Below are positions 16,641-25,599 of a stretch of 40,611 nt of DNA, in pieces (the first letter of the stretch is position 1; each line of letters starts with the position of its first letter). Source of the stretch: Lachnospiraceae bacterium. GTDB taxonomy: Bacteria > Bacillota_A > Clostridia > Lachnospirales > Lachnospiraceae. The position numbers and the translations under genes were made by a program. The notes below the pieces were generated by a model. It saw only the letters and a program-made list of their open reading frames with translations. It did not search any database and was not told the origin of the DNA. Location of the stretch: assembly GCA_017516285.1 (NCBI GenBank), contig JAFXDD010000001.1:1-40611 (forward strand), in the 5' to 3' direction.

Positions 16641-17639
16641 ATGGCACAGTATACAGATATCGGTATTGATTTGGGCACAGCCAGCATTTTGGTATATATT
16701 CGTGGAAAGGGTGTTGTGTTAAAGGAGCCCAGTGTAGTGGCTTTTGACCGTGACACCAACAAGATTAAAGCAATAGGTGAGAACGCCAGACTGATGTTAG
16801 GTCGTACACCTGGTAATATTGTAGCAGTCAGACCTTTGCGTCAGGGTGTTATCTCTGATTACAAGGTGACAGAGCGGATGATGAAGTATTTTATTCAGAA
16901 GGCACTTGGTAAGCGTACCTTCCGTAAGCCTCGTATTGCTGTTTGTGTGCCAAGCGGTGTTACAGAGGTGGAAAAGAAGGCAGTAGAGGATGCTACCTAT
17001 GAGGCAGGCGCAAGAGAGGTTTCTATTATTGAGGAGCCGATTGCAGCAGCTATTGGAGCAGGTATTGATATTTCACGTCCATGTGGTAACATGATCGTAG
17101 ATATTGGTGGTGGTACATCAGATATTGCAGTTATTTCTCTTGGAGGTACCGTAGTCAGTGCTTCTATCAAGGTGGCCGGTGATGATTTTGATGAGGCTAT
17201 TGTTCGCTGGATGCGTAAGAAGCACAATCTTTTAGTAGGTGAGCGAAGTGCCGAGGACTTAAAGATTAAGATTGGCACGGTTTATGATGTTGGTGAAGAG
17301 ACCTTTATGGATGTGCGTGGCCGTGACCTGGTTACCGGTTTGCCAAAGACCATTACCGTATCCTCCAGGGAGACAGAGGAGGCCTTACGTGAGCCTGTAA
17401 ATCAGATTGTTGAGACTATCCATAGTGTATTAGAGAAGACTCCGCCGGAGCTTGCTGCAGATATTGCAGACAGGGGTATTGTCCTTACAGGTGGGGGAAG
17501 TCTGCTCCGTGGTTTAGAGGAGCTGATACATTCAAAGACAGGCATTAACACCATTACAGCTGAAGATCCTATGACAGCAGTTGCAGTTGGTACAGGTAAG
17601 TATGTAGAATTTTTGGCAGGCTATAGAGAAAAGGAATAA
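16641..17639 (+). CDS. mreB: Rod-shape-determining protein MreB/Mbl
   Basis: The product is 332 aa, the bacterial actin that positions cell-wall synthesis under the membrane. It has the phosphate-1 motif IGIDLGTASILVY, the PSVVAFD strand, IEEPIAAAIGAG, the phosphate-2 motif MIVDIGGGTSDIAV, GGDxFD-type AGDDFDEAI and the adenosine motif ILTGGG-like VLTGGGSLLRGLE. ATG 16641 has AGGAAAGGA upstream; the TTG at 16614 is rejected. It has its own promoter and a terminator right behind it, and no mreC or mreD next to it. It could be the main MreB or a paralogue such as Mbl, which motifs alone cannot separate. Confidence 0.93.
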   Translation: MAQYTDIGIDLGTASILVYIRGKGVVLKEPSVVAFDRDTNKIKAIGENARLMLGRTPGNIVAVRPLRQGVISDYKVTERMMKYFIQKALGKRTFRKPRIAVCVPSGVTEVEKKAVEDATYEAGAREVSIIEEPIAAAIGAGIDISRPCGNMIVDIGGGTSDIAVISLGGTVVSASIKVAGDDFDEAIVRWMRKKHNLLVGERSAEDLKIKIGTVYDVGEETFMDVRGRDLVTGLPKTITVSSRETEEALREPVNQIVETIHSVLEKTPPELAADIADRGIVLTGGGSLLRGLEELIHSKTGINTITAEDPMTAVAVGTGKYVEFLAGYREKE

Positions 17640-17644
17640 ACAGC

Positions 17645-17675
17645 AGGCTGTCGTGCACATGCGACAGCCTTTTGT
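17645..17675 (+). terminator. Intrinsic terminator between mreB and recD2
   Basis: AGGCTGTCG (17645-17653) pairs perfectly with CGACAGCCT (17662-17670), 8-base loop, followed by TTTTGTT. It starts 6 bases after the mreB stop and ends 13 bases before the recD2 start. Confidence 0.85.
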
Positions 17676-17687
17676 TAACAGCGAAAT

Positions 17688-19913
17688 ATGGATATCATTA
17701 AGGGATATGTAGAGCGCATTGTTTATCAAAGTGAAAATGGATATACCGTATTCCATATGGTCAGTGAAGGTGACGAGATTACCTGTGTAGGTACCCTGAA
17801 GGGGCTGACTGTAGGAGAGACTATTGAAGCCGAAGGAGAGGGCATTACTCATCCGGTGTATGGCGCTCAGTTTAAAATCAATACGTATAAGGTCATACCT
17901 CCGGAGGATGCAGAAAGCATGCGCAGATATCTGGCCAGCGGGGCTGTTAAGGGCATTGGAGCAGCACTGGCGGATAGGATTATTAAGCGTTTCGGGGCAG
18001 ATACCTTTCGTATTATGGAGGAGGAGCCGGAGCGTTTGGTGGAGATTAAAGGTATCAGTGAGCGTATTGCCCGGGAAATCAGTGCGCAGATGGAGGAGAA
18101 AAAGGAGCTGCGCTCTGCACTGGTGTATTTGCAGCAGTTTGGCATTAGTAATACGCTGGCTGTGAAGATTTATCAAACCTATCAGGATAAGCTTTACCAG
18201 GTGCTGCAGACCAATCCTTATCGTCTGGCAGAGGATGTCCATGGTATTGGCTTTAAGCTGGCGGATGAAATCGCCGGCAGGATAGGTATACATACGGATT
18301 CTGATTATCGTATCAGCAGCGGTATATTATATGTATTACTGCAGGCTTTGCAAGAGGGGCATGTGTATCTGCCGATGGAGATTTTACTGAATAGAGGGGA
18401 ACAGCTGCTTGGTGTTTCAGGAGAGGCTATAGAGCCGGTTCTGTCTAATATGATGATGGACAAAAAGCTGGTTATCAAGCAGGTGGCAGAAGAACGCATG
18501 GTATATGCTTCCAAATATTATTATATGGAGCTGAATTGTGCACGTATGTTGCATGAATTGAATACTTCGGTGGAGTATATTGCACCGGCTAAGGAAGCAA
18601 GGATTTTACGGGATATTGATCTTTTGGCGGATCAGTTGGGAATTGTATTGGATGAGCTGCAGACCAGAGCCGTAGTGGAGAGTGTGAAAAACGGTCTGTT
18701 CATTTTATCAGGGGGACCGGGCACCGGTAAAACTACTACTATCAATATGATGATCAAATATTTTGAAAAACAGGGTCTGGATATTTTATTGGGAGCTCCT
18801 ACCGGTCGTGCAGCCAAGCGTATGACGGAGGCTACGGGCTATGAGGCCCGCACCATTCATCGTATGCTGGAGTTAAACGGAGCCTTGGAGGAGGACAGCA
18901 GGGGTGCTCGTTTTGAGCGTAATATGGAGAATCCTCTGGAGGCTGATGTGGTAATTATTGACGAAATGTCCATGGTGGATATTCATCTGTTTCAGGCTCT
19001 TTTGCAGGCTGTCAGCAGTGGTACCAGGCTGATACTGGTGGGGGACGTGGATCAGCTGCCCAGTGTGGGTCCGGGACAGATTTTGCGGGACATTATGCAG
19101 AGCGAATGTTTTCCGATGGTAGTGTTAGACAGGATTTTCAGACAGGCAGCCACCAGTGATATTATTGTAAATGCCCATCGTATTAACAAAGGCTTAACAA
19201 TTTCGCTGGATAATAAGAGTAAGGATTTCTTTTTTCTGGAACGCAGCGATGTCAATGTGATTTATAAGCATATGATACAGCTTATCAAGGAGAAGCTTCC
19301 GGGATATGTCAATGCGGACAGTATGGACATTCAGGTATTAACACCTATGCGTAAGGGAACGCTTGGTGTGGAGCAGTTAAATCAAATATTACAGCAATAT
19401 TTAAATCCGCCCCTTCCATCCAAGAAGGAGCATCAGGCAGGGAACATCCTTTTCCGTGAAGGTGACAAGGTGATGCAGATACGTAACAATTATCAGCTGG
19501 AATGGGAAGTAGTCAGTAAGTACAATATTCCTATAGACAGAGGCATGGGTGTGTTTAACGGTGATGTGGGGCGTATTGTAGAGATACGGGAACATGCAGA
19601 ACAGCTGGTGGTTGCGTTTGAAGAGGGCAAAAAGGTTACTTATCCTTTCTCGGGATTGGAGGAGCTGGAGCTGGCCTATGCAATTACCATTCACAAGTCA
19701 CAGGGAAGTGAGTATCCGGCAGTTATTATGCCTCTCTTGACCGGTCCGCGCATGTTGTTTAACCGCAATTTACTTTACACGGGGGTGACAAGGGCACGTA
19801 ATTGTGTTACCATATTGGGCAGCAGAGAGGTGTTGGATGATATGATTGCAAACAGCAGTCAACACAAGCGATACACGTCGCTGCATTTACGCATCAGAGA
19901 GTGTGCTTTGTAG
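17688..19913 (+). CDS. recD2: RecD-like ATP-dependent DNA helicase (RecD2)
   Basis: The product is 741 aa, a 5'-3' superfamily 1B helicase involved in DNA repair. It is of the RecD2 type, with an extended N-terminus rather than the RecBCD subunit. In order: an N-terminal OB-like part (GYVERIVYQSENGYTVF), helix-hairpin-helix pieces (VKGIGAALADRI, VHGIGFKLADEI), Walker A SGGPGTGKTTT (near 341-350), Walker B VIIDEMSMVD, GDVDQLPSVGPGQ and a C-terminal UvrD-like motif (YAITIHKSQGSEYP). No Shine-Dalgarno precedes ATG 17688, and a terminator hairpin sits immediately upstream, which is odd. comF follows after a few bases. Confidence 0.95.
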   Translation: MDIIKGYVERIVYQSENGYTVFHMVSEGDEITCVGTLKGLTVGETIEAEGEGITHPVYGAQFKINTYKVIPPEDAESMRRYLASGAVKGIGAALADRIIKRFGADTFRIMEEEPERLVEIKGISERIAREISAQMEEKKELRSALVYLQQFGISNTLAVKIYQTYQDKLYQVLQTNPYRLAEDVHGIGFKLADEIAGRIGIHTDSDYRISSGILYVLLQALQEGHVYLPMEILLNRGEQLLGVSGEAIEPVLSNMMMDKKLVIKQVAEERMVYASKYYYMELNCARMLHELNTSVEYIAPAKEARILRDIDLLADQLGIVLDELQTRAVVESVKNGLFILSGGPGTGKTTTINMMIKYFEKQGLDILLGAPTGRAAKRMTEATGYEARTIHRMLELNGALEEDSRGARFERNMENPLEADVVIIDEMSMVDIHLFQALLQAVSSGTRLILVGDVDQLPSVGPGQILRDIMQSECFPMVVLDRIFRQAATSDIIVNAHRINKGLTISLDNKSKDFFFLERSDVNVIYKHMIQLIKEKLPGYVNADSMDIQVLTPMRKGTLGVEQLNQILQQYLNPPLPSKKEHQAGNILFREGDKVMQIRNNYQLEWEVVSKYNIPIDRGMGVFNGDVGRIVEIREHAEQLVVAFEEGKKVTYPFSGLEELELAYAITIHKSQGSEYPAVIMPLLTGPRMLFNRNLLYTGVTRARNCVTILGSREVLDDMIANSSQHKRYTSLHLRIRECAL

Positions 19914-19946
19914 TTATAGTCCATGAGCTTGGAGAGCAGGAGGATT

Positions 19947-20648
19947 ATGCAGCATATTATTACGGAATTACTGTTTCCGCGCAGATGTCCGGTTTGTGAC
20001 GGGATTGTAACGCCATGGGGAGCGTTGTGTTGTAAGGACTGTATCCCCGGACTGGCATATATAGGGCATGATTATTGCATGAAGTGCGGCAAAGGACTGT
20101 CAAGGCAGGAGACGGAGTATTGTCATGATTGTCGCAGACATCCGCATATGTTTGAAAGAGGCAGGTCTCTGTACCGGTATGAAGGTGTGGCAGGAGCTAT
20201 CTTTCGATTTAAATACGGTGGGCGTCAGGAGTATGCGGATTTTTTTGCTGAAGAAATGTATCGTTATCTGGGACCTGATATTCGGGCTATGCAGGCAGAT
20301 GCCATGATACCCGTTCCATTGCACAGGTCGCGTTACAAGGAGAGAGGTTATAATCAGTCTGCGGTATTGGGTAAAGCACTGGCAAAGCGCCTCGGAGTTA
20401 CTTTTTTGGACAATTTAGTGGTTAGGCAGAAAAAAACAGTGCCTCAAAAGCAATTAAGTTACACAGAACGTCAAAATAATTTGAAAAAGGCTTTTAAATT
20501 AGTAAAAAATGATGTAAAATTAAATACAGTAATTGTAATAGATGATATTTACACAACGGGCAGTACAGTGGATGCTTTGGCGCAGGTTCTGTCGGAAGGA
20601 GGCGTAAAGCATATTTATGTGGTGACACTGGCGGCCGGAGTGGAATAG
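19947..20648 (+). CDS. comF: ComF family protein (phosphoribosyltransferase-like)
   Basis: The product is 233 aa from ATG 19947. The N-terminal zinc-finger cysteines are CPVC, CCKDC, CMKCG and CHDC. The C-terminal phosphoribosyltransferase domain carries the PRPP loop VIVIDDIYTTGSTV and the conserved PVPLHRSRYKERGYNQS. The family is linked to DNA uptake (ComFC) in competent bacteria, and its role elsewhere is unsettled. Two starts compete: ATG 19923 has no binding site, while ATG 19947 has a perfect AGGAGG only 3 bases away. I prefer 19947, which gives the usual short lead before LLFPRRCPVC. It lies directly behind recD2, and together they form a DNA-handling pair. Confidence 0.88.
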   Translation: MQHIITELLFPRRCPVCDGIVTPWGALCCKDCIPGLAYIGHDYCMKCGKGLSRQETEYCHDCRRHPHMFERGRSLYRYEGVAGAIFRFKYGGRQEYADFFAEEMYRYLGPDIRAMQADAMIPVPLHRSRYKERGYNQSAVLGKALAKRLGVTFLDNLVVRQKKTVPQKQLSYTERQNNLKKAFKLVKNDVKLNTVIVIDDIYTTGSTVDALAQVLSEGGVKHIYVVTLAAGVE

Positions 20649-20658
20649 AGGTAAGTGT

Positions 20659-21063
20659 ATGATTAATGAAGAACGTACCAGATTAATGACCAGACTGGCA
20701 TTATACGAGAGTAAGAAGGGGAAGAAGGAGCTGCAGATTACCAGGTATTTCCCAGGGGATTATGTGGGGATACATATGTTGTGGTCCTTTGCCTGTGGAA
20801 CCCTTGCTTTTCTCATAGTTTGTGGTCTGTTTGCATTGTACAATATTGAGAATCTTATGCTGGAGCTGTTCAGTATGGATATTATGGATTTTGCCAGGGA
20901 TATTCTAATTTATTATATTATATTTATTGGCATTTATCTTGGGATTTGTTATAGTTATATCAGTTATCGCTATAATAAATATAAAAGGCGGGTAAATAAG
21001 TATTTACTAAAGCTCAAGGAGCTATATAAACATTATGTACAAAATGATAATCGTGAGGTATAA
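20659..21063 (+). CDS. Membrane protein of unknown function, 134 aa
   Basis: I do not recognise a named domain. It has a charged N-terminal 35 residues (MINEERTRLMTRLALYESKKGKK), two membrane segments (about 39-62 WSFACGTLAFLIVCGLFALY and about 80-104 FARDILIYYIIFIGIYLGICY) and a basic C-terminal cytoplasmic tail rich in Lys/Arg/Tyr. AGAGG precedes ATG 20659. It lies 10 bases after comF and 9 bases before the next membrane protein, which leads into cdaA-cdaR. The tight packing suggests a shared transcript and perhaps a part in envelope regulation. That is guilt by association. Confidence 0.75.
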   Translation: MINEERTRLMTRLALYESKKGKKELQITRYFPGDYVGIHMLWSFACGTLAFLIVCGLFALYNIENLMLELFSMDIMDFARDILIYYIIFIGIYLGICYSYISYRYNKYKRRVNKYLLKLKELYKHYVQNDNREV

Positions 21064-21072
21064 GAGGTATTT

Positions 21073-22020
21073 ATGGCAGGCTTATTAGTGATTAAAGAGA
21101 AAATCAAGGTTTTATATGCGGACTATCACAGAGTGATAGTTCCGGCAATTAAGGCAATTACAGCTTTTTTGATGTTGCTGGCAATTAACGACAGGATTGG
21201 TTATATGGCTCGGTTGGATAATTTGTTGGTAGTATTAGCTCTGACTGTAGTGTGTGCCTTTTTACCTACTACTACGACGGTGTTGATAGGACTGGCGGTG
21301 ATATTGGTGCATTTGTCAGCATTATCGCTGGAGGTAGCGCTGGTTGCGTTAGCTGTATTTCTGGTAATGTCCCTTTTGTATTTAAGATTTTGCAACAGGG
21401 ACTTAATCTTACTGGTTTTGGTACCTTTGTCCTTTTATTTCGGATTGCCATATGTAATGCCATTGCTTGTAGGTATATTGTGTGGTCCTATGGCAGTATT
21501 AACATTGGGCTGTGGGATTGTTATACATTACTTTATTGATTATGTTTCCGCCAGTGCGCTGACCATTCAGGGAATGGCAGAAACAGATATGATGGATAAG
21601 TTGCGTGTAGGTATGGATGGTATTATCCGTAATGAAGAGATGTTTTTGGCATTATTAAGCTTTACGGCAGCTACCATAGTTGTACATATTCTGCGCAGGC
21701 AGTCTATTGATCATGCATGGAGTGCAGCAATTGTTACTGGTGCTATGACAAATGTGATTTTGTGCTTTATGGGTATCTTGATATTTGATAATGGTCCGGA
21801 TGTATTCGGACTGTTAATCGGTACAATTATAGCAGTGCCGATAGCTATGTTGATTAGCTTTTTGTTTATGGGTCTGGACTACAGCCGCACGGAGCGGGTA
21901 CAGTTTGAAGATGAGGATTATTATTATTATGTCAAGGCAGTGCCGAAGTTAAGTATTCAGGCGCCTGCCAAAACAGTAAAGCGTATTAATACGCAAAGAC
22001 AACATACATATCATAAGTAA
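21073..22020 (+). CDS. Polytopic membrane protein upstream of cdaA, 315 aa
   Basis: About eight membrane segments can be traced (near 22-38, 50-64, 68-85, 88-105, 110-124, 128-155, 195-208, 216-267 as two or three). An N-terminal cytoplasmic helix and a C-terminal tail frame them. The tail begins with the striking acidic/aromatic EDEDYYYYVKAVPK and ends basic. No family name comes to mind. It ends 12 bases before cdaA, so translation is probably linked to the c-di-AMP synthase. It might be a transporter or a scaffold for the CdaA-CdaR complex, but the sequence does not decide this. Confidence 0.8.
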   Translation: MAGLLVIKEKIKVLYADYHRVIVPAIKAITAFLMLLAINDRIGYMARLDNLLVVLALTVVCAFLPTTTTVLIGLAVILVHLSALSLEVALVALAVFLVMSLLYLRFCNRDLILLVLVPLSFYFGLPYVMPLLVGILCGPMAVLTLGCGIVIHYFIDYVSASALTIQGMAETDMMDKLRVGMDGIIRNEEMFLALLSFTAATIVVHILRRQSIDHAWSAAIVTGAMTNVILCFMGILIFDNGPDVFGLLIGTIIAVPIAMLISFLFMGLDYSRTERVQFEDEDYYYYVKAVPKLSIQAPAKTVKRINTQRQHTYHK

Positions 22021-22032
22021 GAGAGTAAGAAA

Positions 22033-22902
22033 ATGCAGCATTTGTTACATTGGAGTGAGGAAATTCAGAATTTTTTTGGAAAATTTTATATTCAGTTCTC
22101 AGATATTTTGGAAGTCCTGATTCTGGCCTTTCTGATATATCATATTTTGGTCTGGGTGCAGAAAACCAGAGCATGGGTGTTGTTTAAAGGCCTGATTGTT
22201 ATTGCTATATTTTTGTTGGTGGCACTTGCGCTGGATATGGACACAATTTTGTGGATTGCCCAAAATATTCTTGGTGTGGCCATTACGGCAGTGGTTATTA
22301 TTTTACAGCCGGAGTTAAGAAAGGCATTGGAGGAACTGGGCAAAAATGGTTTTCTGGAGAGGTTTCGTCTGATTGATAAGAGAGTAGAGGAAGGACGTTT
22401 CAGTGATAAGACCTTGCAAGGTATTTTGAATGCCAGTGTTGCTATGGGCAAAGCAAAGACCGGTGCACTTATTGTATTAGAACGTAATCAGGATTTGGCA
22501 GATTATGCCTCTACCGGTATTACTATAGATGCGATTGTTACCAGTCAGCTCTTAATTAATATATTTGAGCACAATACACCGTTGCACGATGGTGCAGTTG
22601 TTATAAAGGGTGATCGTTTGGTGGCTGCTACTTGTTATTTGCCTTTGTCTGACAACCGTGCGGTGAGCAAGGAATTGGGCACCAGACACAGGGCAGCATT
22701 AGGTGCATCTGAGAATACAGATGCGTTGATTGTAATTGTTTCCGAAGAAACCGGTGCAATCAGTGTGGCAAGAGAGGGTAATCTGTACCGTAATCTGGGG
22801 GCTGATGGACTGCAGGAGCATTTAGTACGTTTCCAGGAAAAGAGAACAGAGCAGGTACAGGCAAAGAGCAGAATTATAAAGAGGTTGAAAGGCACAAAGT
22901 AA
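22033..22902 (+). CDS. cdaA: Diadenylate cyclase CdaA
   Basis: The product is 289 aa. It makes cyclic di-AMP from two ATP at the membrane. Three hydrophobic segments (about 24-42, 48-66, 73-92) anchor the DAC domain. Catalytic DGA is at 186-188 (NTPLHDGAVVI) and RHR at 218-220 (ELGTRHRAALG), and both are intact. Length is normal for CdaA. It sits between an unknown polytopic protein and cdaR, the standard cdaA-cdaR order; glmM is not directly downstream, unlike in many Bacilli. c-di-AMP controls potassium and osmolyte uptake and wall homeostasis. Confidence 0.96.
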   Translation: MQHLLHWSEEIQNFFGKFYIQFSDILEVLILAFLIYHILVWVQKTRAWVLFKGLIVIAIFLLVALALDMDTILWIAQNILGVAITAVVIILQPELRKALEELGKNGFLERFRLIDKRVEEGRFSDKTLQGILNASVAMGKAKTGALIVLERNQDLADYASTGITIDAIVTSQLLINIFEHNTPLHDGAVVIKGDRLVAATCYLPLSDNRAVSKELGTRHRAALGASENTDALIVIVSEETGAISVAREGNLYRNLGADGLQEHLVRFQEKRTEQVQAKSRIIKRLKGTK

Positions 22903-22903
22903 T

Positions 22904-24187
22904 ATGAAAAATAGAATTTTGCACAACTGGGTATTGAAGCTGACATCCGTTGTTATTGCTGTTGCGTTATGGGTTGTTATTTATCTGGTGACCGATCCTG
23001 CGGCAACAAAGCGCATGTATAATGTGCCGGTAACCCTTGTTAATACGGAGGTTCTGACCAGTAAGGATCAAGTATATCAGGTGTTGGAGAACACCGATGT
23101 TGTGAGGACGTTAACCATTGATTCCACCAGTTCTGTGATTAATGATTTGCGTGAAAGTGATATCAATGTGGAAGCTGATTTTTCCAAGATGAAAATGGAC
23201 GGCACTATTGAATTAAAGATTTATAGTAACAGACATAATGAGAACATTGTTTTTACACCATCTACAAAAGAGCTGAAGCTATTGGTAGAGGACAGAATAG
23301 ACCGGTATGTCTCTTTGGGGGCACAGGTAATGGGTGAGCCGGCAAAGGGATACATGGTGGCGTCTGCCATTCCGGACTTGAATCGTATCACGGTAAGCGG
23401 TGCGGAAAGTATTGTTAATTCTATTAGCAAGGCTATGGCGGTAGTAGATGTTACGGATGCTAAGAGTGATATTTTTTCTTACGCAGATATCGTTTTGTAT
23501 GATGGTGAGGGTAAGGAAATAGACAAAAAGAAGCTCAGCATGAGTGCAAAGACAGTAAGTACGCCGGTTGTGATTTATGCAACTAAAACGGTACCGGTCA
23601 GATATGAGGCATCAGGTGCAGCTGCAGAGGGCTTTGTGATTACCGGAGAGGAAACCAGTGAGGTTATGGAGCTTAAGATTGCCGGTAAGGAAAATGTTTT
23701 GGCATCTATTGGTGAAATTGTTGTGGATGGAGAAGAACTCTTGATAGAGGGAGCAGCAGAGGATGTGGTTGTGACTGTGGACTTGGATGATTATCTGCCT
23801 GCAGGTACTATCAGAGCAGACAGGCAGGGCAATGGACAGGTGGCGGTAACACTTCATATTGCTCCAATCATAGAGAAAGAGTTTACACTACGCATGGGTC
23901 AGGTGCAGCTGGAAAATGTTCCTGAGGGTTATACAGCAGCCCATGTGTTACGCAGTGCAGAATACAAAGTAGTAGTAAAGGGTTCTGAGCATCTTTTCGA
24001 GGAATTTGATGTTTCCGGCATTCAGGCAACCTTTGATGTAGGTGCATGGATGGAGGATGAGAAGATTAGAGATGTAGATGGCGAGACGAGTTACTGGATT
24101 ATGCCTGCGTATGAAGCAGAAGAAGGCCTTAGCGTGATTACGTCTGAACCTGTTGAAATTGTATTACATGTTGTAGAAGAACAGTAA
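22904..24187 (+). CDS. cdaR: CdaA regulatory protein CdaR (YbbR-domain)
   Basis: The product is 427 aa. A single N-terminal membrane anchor (KLTSVVIAVALWVVIYLVTD, about 11-30) is followed by an extracytoplasmic run of YbbR-type beta domains with repeated patterns such as GYMVASAIPDLNRITVSGAESIV and GYTAAHVLRSAEYKVVVKGSE. It binds CdaA and tunes its activity in Firmicutes. ATG 22904 is one base after the cdaA stop, with AAAGG upstream, so expression is coupled. It ends before a bidirectional terminator. The length fits a protein with several YbbR repeats. Confidence 0.93.
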   Translation: MKNRILHNWVLKLTSVVIAVALWVVIYLVTDPAATKRMYNVPVTLVNTEVLTSKDQVYQVLENTDVVRTLTIDSTSSVINDLRESDINVEADFSKMKMDGTIELKIYSNRHNENIVFTPSTKELKLLVEDRIDRYVSLGAQVMGEPAKGYMVASAIPDLNRITVSGAESIVNSISKAMAVVDVTDAKSDIFSYADIVLYDGEGKEIDKKKLSMSAKTVSTPVVIYATKTVPVRYEASGAAAEGFVITGEETSEVMELKIAGKENVLASIGEIVVDGEELLIEGAAEDVVVTVDLDDYLPAGTIRADRQGNGQVAVTLHIAPIIEKEFTLRMGQVQLENVPEGYTAAHVLRSAEYKVVVKGSEHLFEEFDVSGIQATFDVGAWMEDEKIRDVDGETSYWIMPAYEAEEGLSVITSEPVEIVLHVVEEQ

Positions 24188-24228
24188 TAATGAGTTGTGC
24201 GCATGTTTCATGCAGTGAAAGAGATAAT

Positions 24229-24264
24229 AAAAAGTGGTTTTGGTATTACCAGAACCACTTTTTG
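24229..24264. terminator. Bidirectional intrinsic terminator between cdaR and the DUF3048 gene
   Basis: AAAAAGTGGTTTTGG (24229-24243) pairs with CCAGAACCACTTTTT (24249-24263) around a 5-base loop. A run of A on one side and T on the other serves both converging genes. Confidence 0.9.
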
Positions 24265-24294
24265 TAACAATCTATGGCTGAATTTTTTGAAATT

Positions 24295-25452
24295 TTATTC
24301 GTAATCAAACATATCGCCATCTTCGATAATCATAACCATTGTCTTGCCGGTGTTGAAAGTGATTTCTTTGCCAGACTGGTCATAATATCTGGTAGCACCA
24401 TATTCGCTGTCCTTTTCCCAGGTACACTTGATAAGCTTGCCCTGAGTGATGTACCATGCGTCACGTCCCGTATCAACAGTCTGGAACCATAGGTATCCAG
24501 ATGGGTCGCGTACCGCGTATTCATTGGATTGAATAATAATATTGGTAAAGCTCAGTTGCTTGCCGTTTGCTCCATCAATATGAGGACCATCGGTGCCTTG
24601 AGACAAGTACTGGGAACGATAATACAAACCATCATCAGGGTTGTACTCAAAATAACATCTGGTCAGAGGATAGCAGCTGGTCATGTTGATGTAAGTGGCA
24701 TCTTCGGCATAGGAATACTGTGTTAAAGTATTTGGCTCAGATGGCGTAGCGAAATTATAGTGGGTTGCATCGGCTAAGCTTCTGTCAGTTGCCTCAATTT
24801 TGTTTTGGTTTAAAGCATTTTTTATGAGTGTTCCGTCTAAATATGCATTGTGAGGTTTTTTTCTGTCGGAGGAACGGAAAAACGGATCGCCTGTCAATAC
24901 ATTACCATCCAGATTGTCTGTGGTAGACTGGGATAATATTTCATCTGCATAGTATGGATTACCAAAGTGACAGATAACAGCATCCCATTCAAAAGCCCAG
25001 TATGCATAATAGTCACGAAGGGAGCGGATGTTTCCAAGCTTTTCGATGGATTCATAATCTTCAAAGATTGCCATCATACGGGTCATACGTCCTTCTACAT
25101 TTGCTTCATAAATAATGGAAGCTTCCGATAAACCATAATGCGGAATGGCAGAGGATTCGTTTGGAATCATAACAGCAAGAGGACGTTGGTTGTAAAGATC
25201 TCCGTCAATCCATTCGTTGGTAACCTTGCTGCGAACCATACCTTCTTCTGGCGGGATGGAATCATCAATGGTTTCTGTGCCGGCCTGTGTTTCTGTGGTG
25301 TGATTAGAAGTATTAGTTTCTATATTTCCTGTTACCTGAGTTTCAATGACTTCTGCGTCACTGCCGCCTACGGGTGTCGAATGATTGTCGCAGCCGACCA
25401 GTAAGACTGTTGATGCAGTCACAGCCAGAAGTGCAACTTGTATTTTTTTCAT
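24295..25452 (-). CDS. DUF3048 domain lipoprotein (YerB-like)
   Basis: The product is 385 aa. A lipoprotein signal peptide (MKKIQVALLAVTASTVLLVGC) carries the lipobox LVGC at 18-21. A Thr/Glu-rich linker (about 25-65) follows, then the DUF3048 region (RPLAVMIPNESSAIPHYGLSEASIIYE, GRMTRMMAIF, GNIRSLRDYYAYWA) and its C-terminal companion (YRSQYLSQGTDGPHID, FTNIIIQ, KCTWEKDSEYGATRYYDQSGKE). It is predicted to be anchored outside the membrane; B. subtilis YerB is the relative I have in mind. The start is ATG 25452, with GAGG upstream; a longer frame to 25566 adds residues that spoil the signal peptide. Function unknown. Confidence 0.9.
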   Translation of the reverse strand: MKKIQVALLAVTASTVLLVGCDNHSTPVGGSDAEVIETQVTGNIETNTSNHTTETQAGTETIDDSIPPEEGMVRSKVTNEWIDGDLYNQRPLAVMIPNESSAIPHYGLSEASIIYEANVEGRMTRMMAIFEDYESIEKLGNIRSLRDYYAYWAFEWDAVICHFGNPYYADEILSQSTTDNLDGNVLTGDPFFRSSDRKKPHNAYLDGTLIKNALNQNKIEATDRSLADATHYNFATPSEPNTLTQYSYAEDATYINMTSCYPLTRCYFEYNPDDGLYYRSQYLSQGTDGPHIDGANGKQLSFTNIIIQSNEYAVRDPSGYLWFQTVDTGRDAWYITQGKLIKCTWEKDSEYGATRYYDQSGKEITFNTGKTMVMIIEDGDMFDYE

Positions 25453-25500
25453 GAATAGAACCTCGCTTTCTCTGCAGCACGAAATGCCACACTTAAATAC

Positions 25501-25509
25501 ATTATAACA
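25501..25509 (-). promoter_or_regulatory. Extended -10 promoter element of the DUF3048 gene
   Basis: On the minus strand TGTTATAAT gives a perfect TATAAT (25506-25501) with the TG extension. The -35 region (AAGACT at 17 bases) is poor. The site lies about 50 bases before the ATG at 25452. Confidence 0.55.
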
Positions 25510-25531
25510 CATTATTAAAAAACAGTCTTTA

Positions 25532-25574
25532 CAAAAAGAAATCACGTTTTTGTACATTGTGCACAAAAACGTGA
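25532..25574 (-). terminator. Intrinsic terminator of the DUF212/PAP2-like gene
   Basis: TCACGTTTTTGT (25542-25553) pairs exactly with ACAAAAACGTGA (25563-25574), with a loop of 9 bases. Read on the minus strand it is followed by TTTCTTTTTG, 26 bases after the stop of the upstream minus-strand gene. Confidence 0.75.
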
Positions 25575-25599
25575 CAGGGCAGACAAGTTTCGTGAAAAT

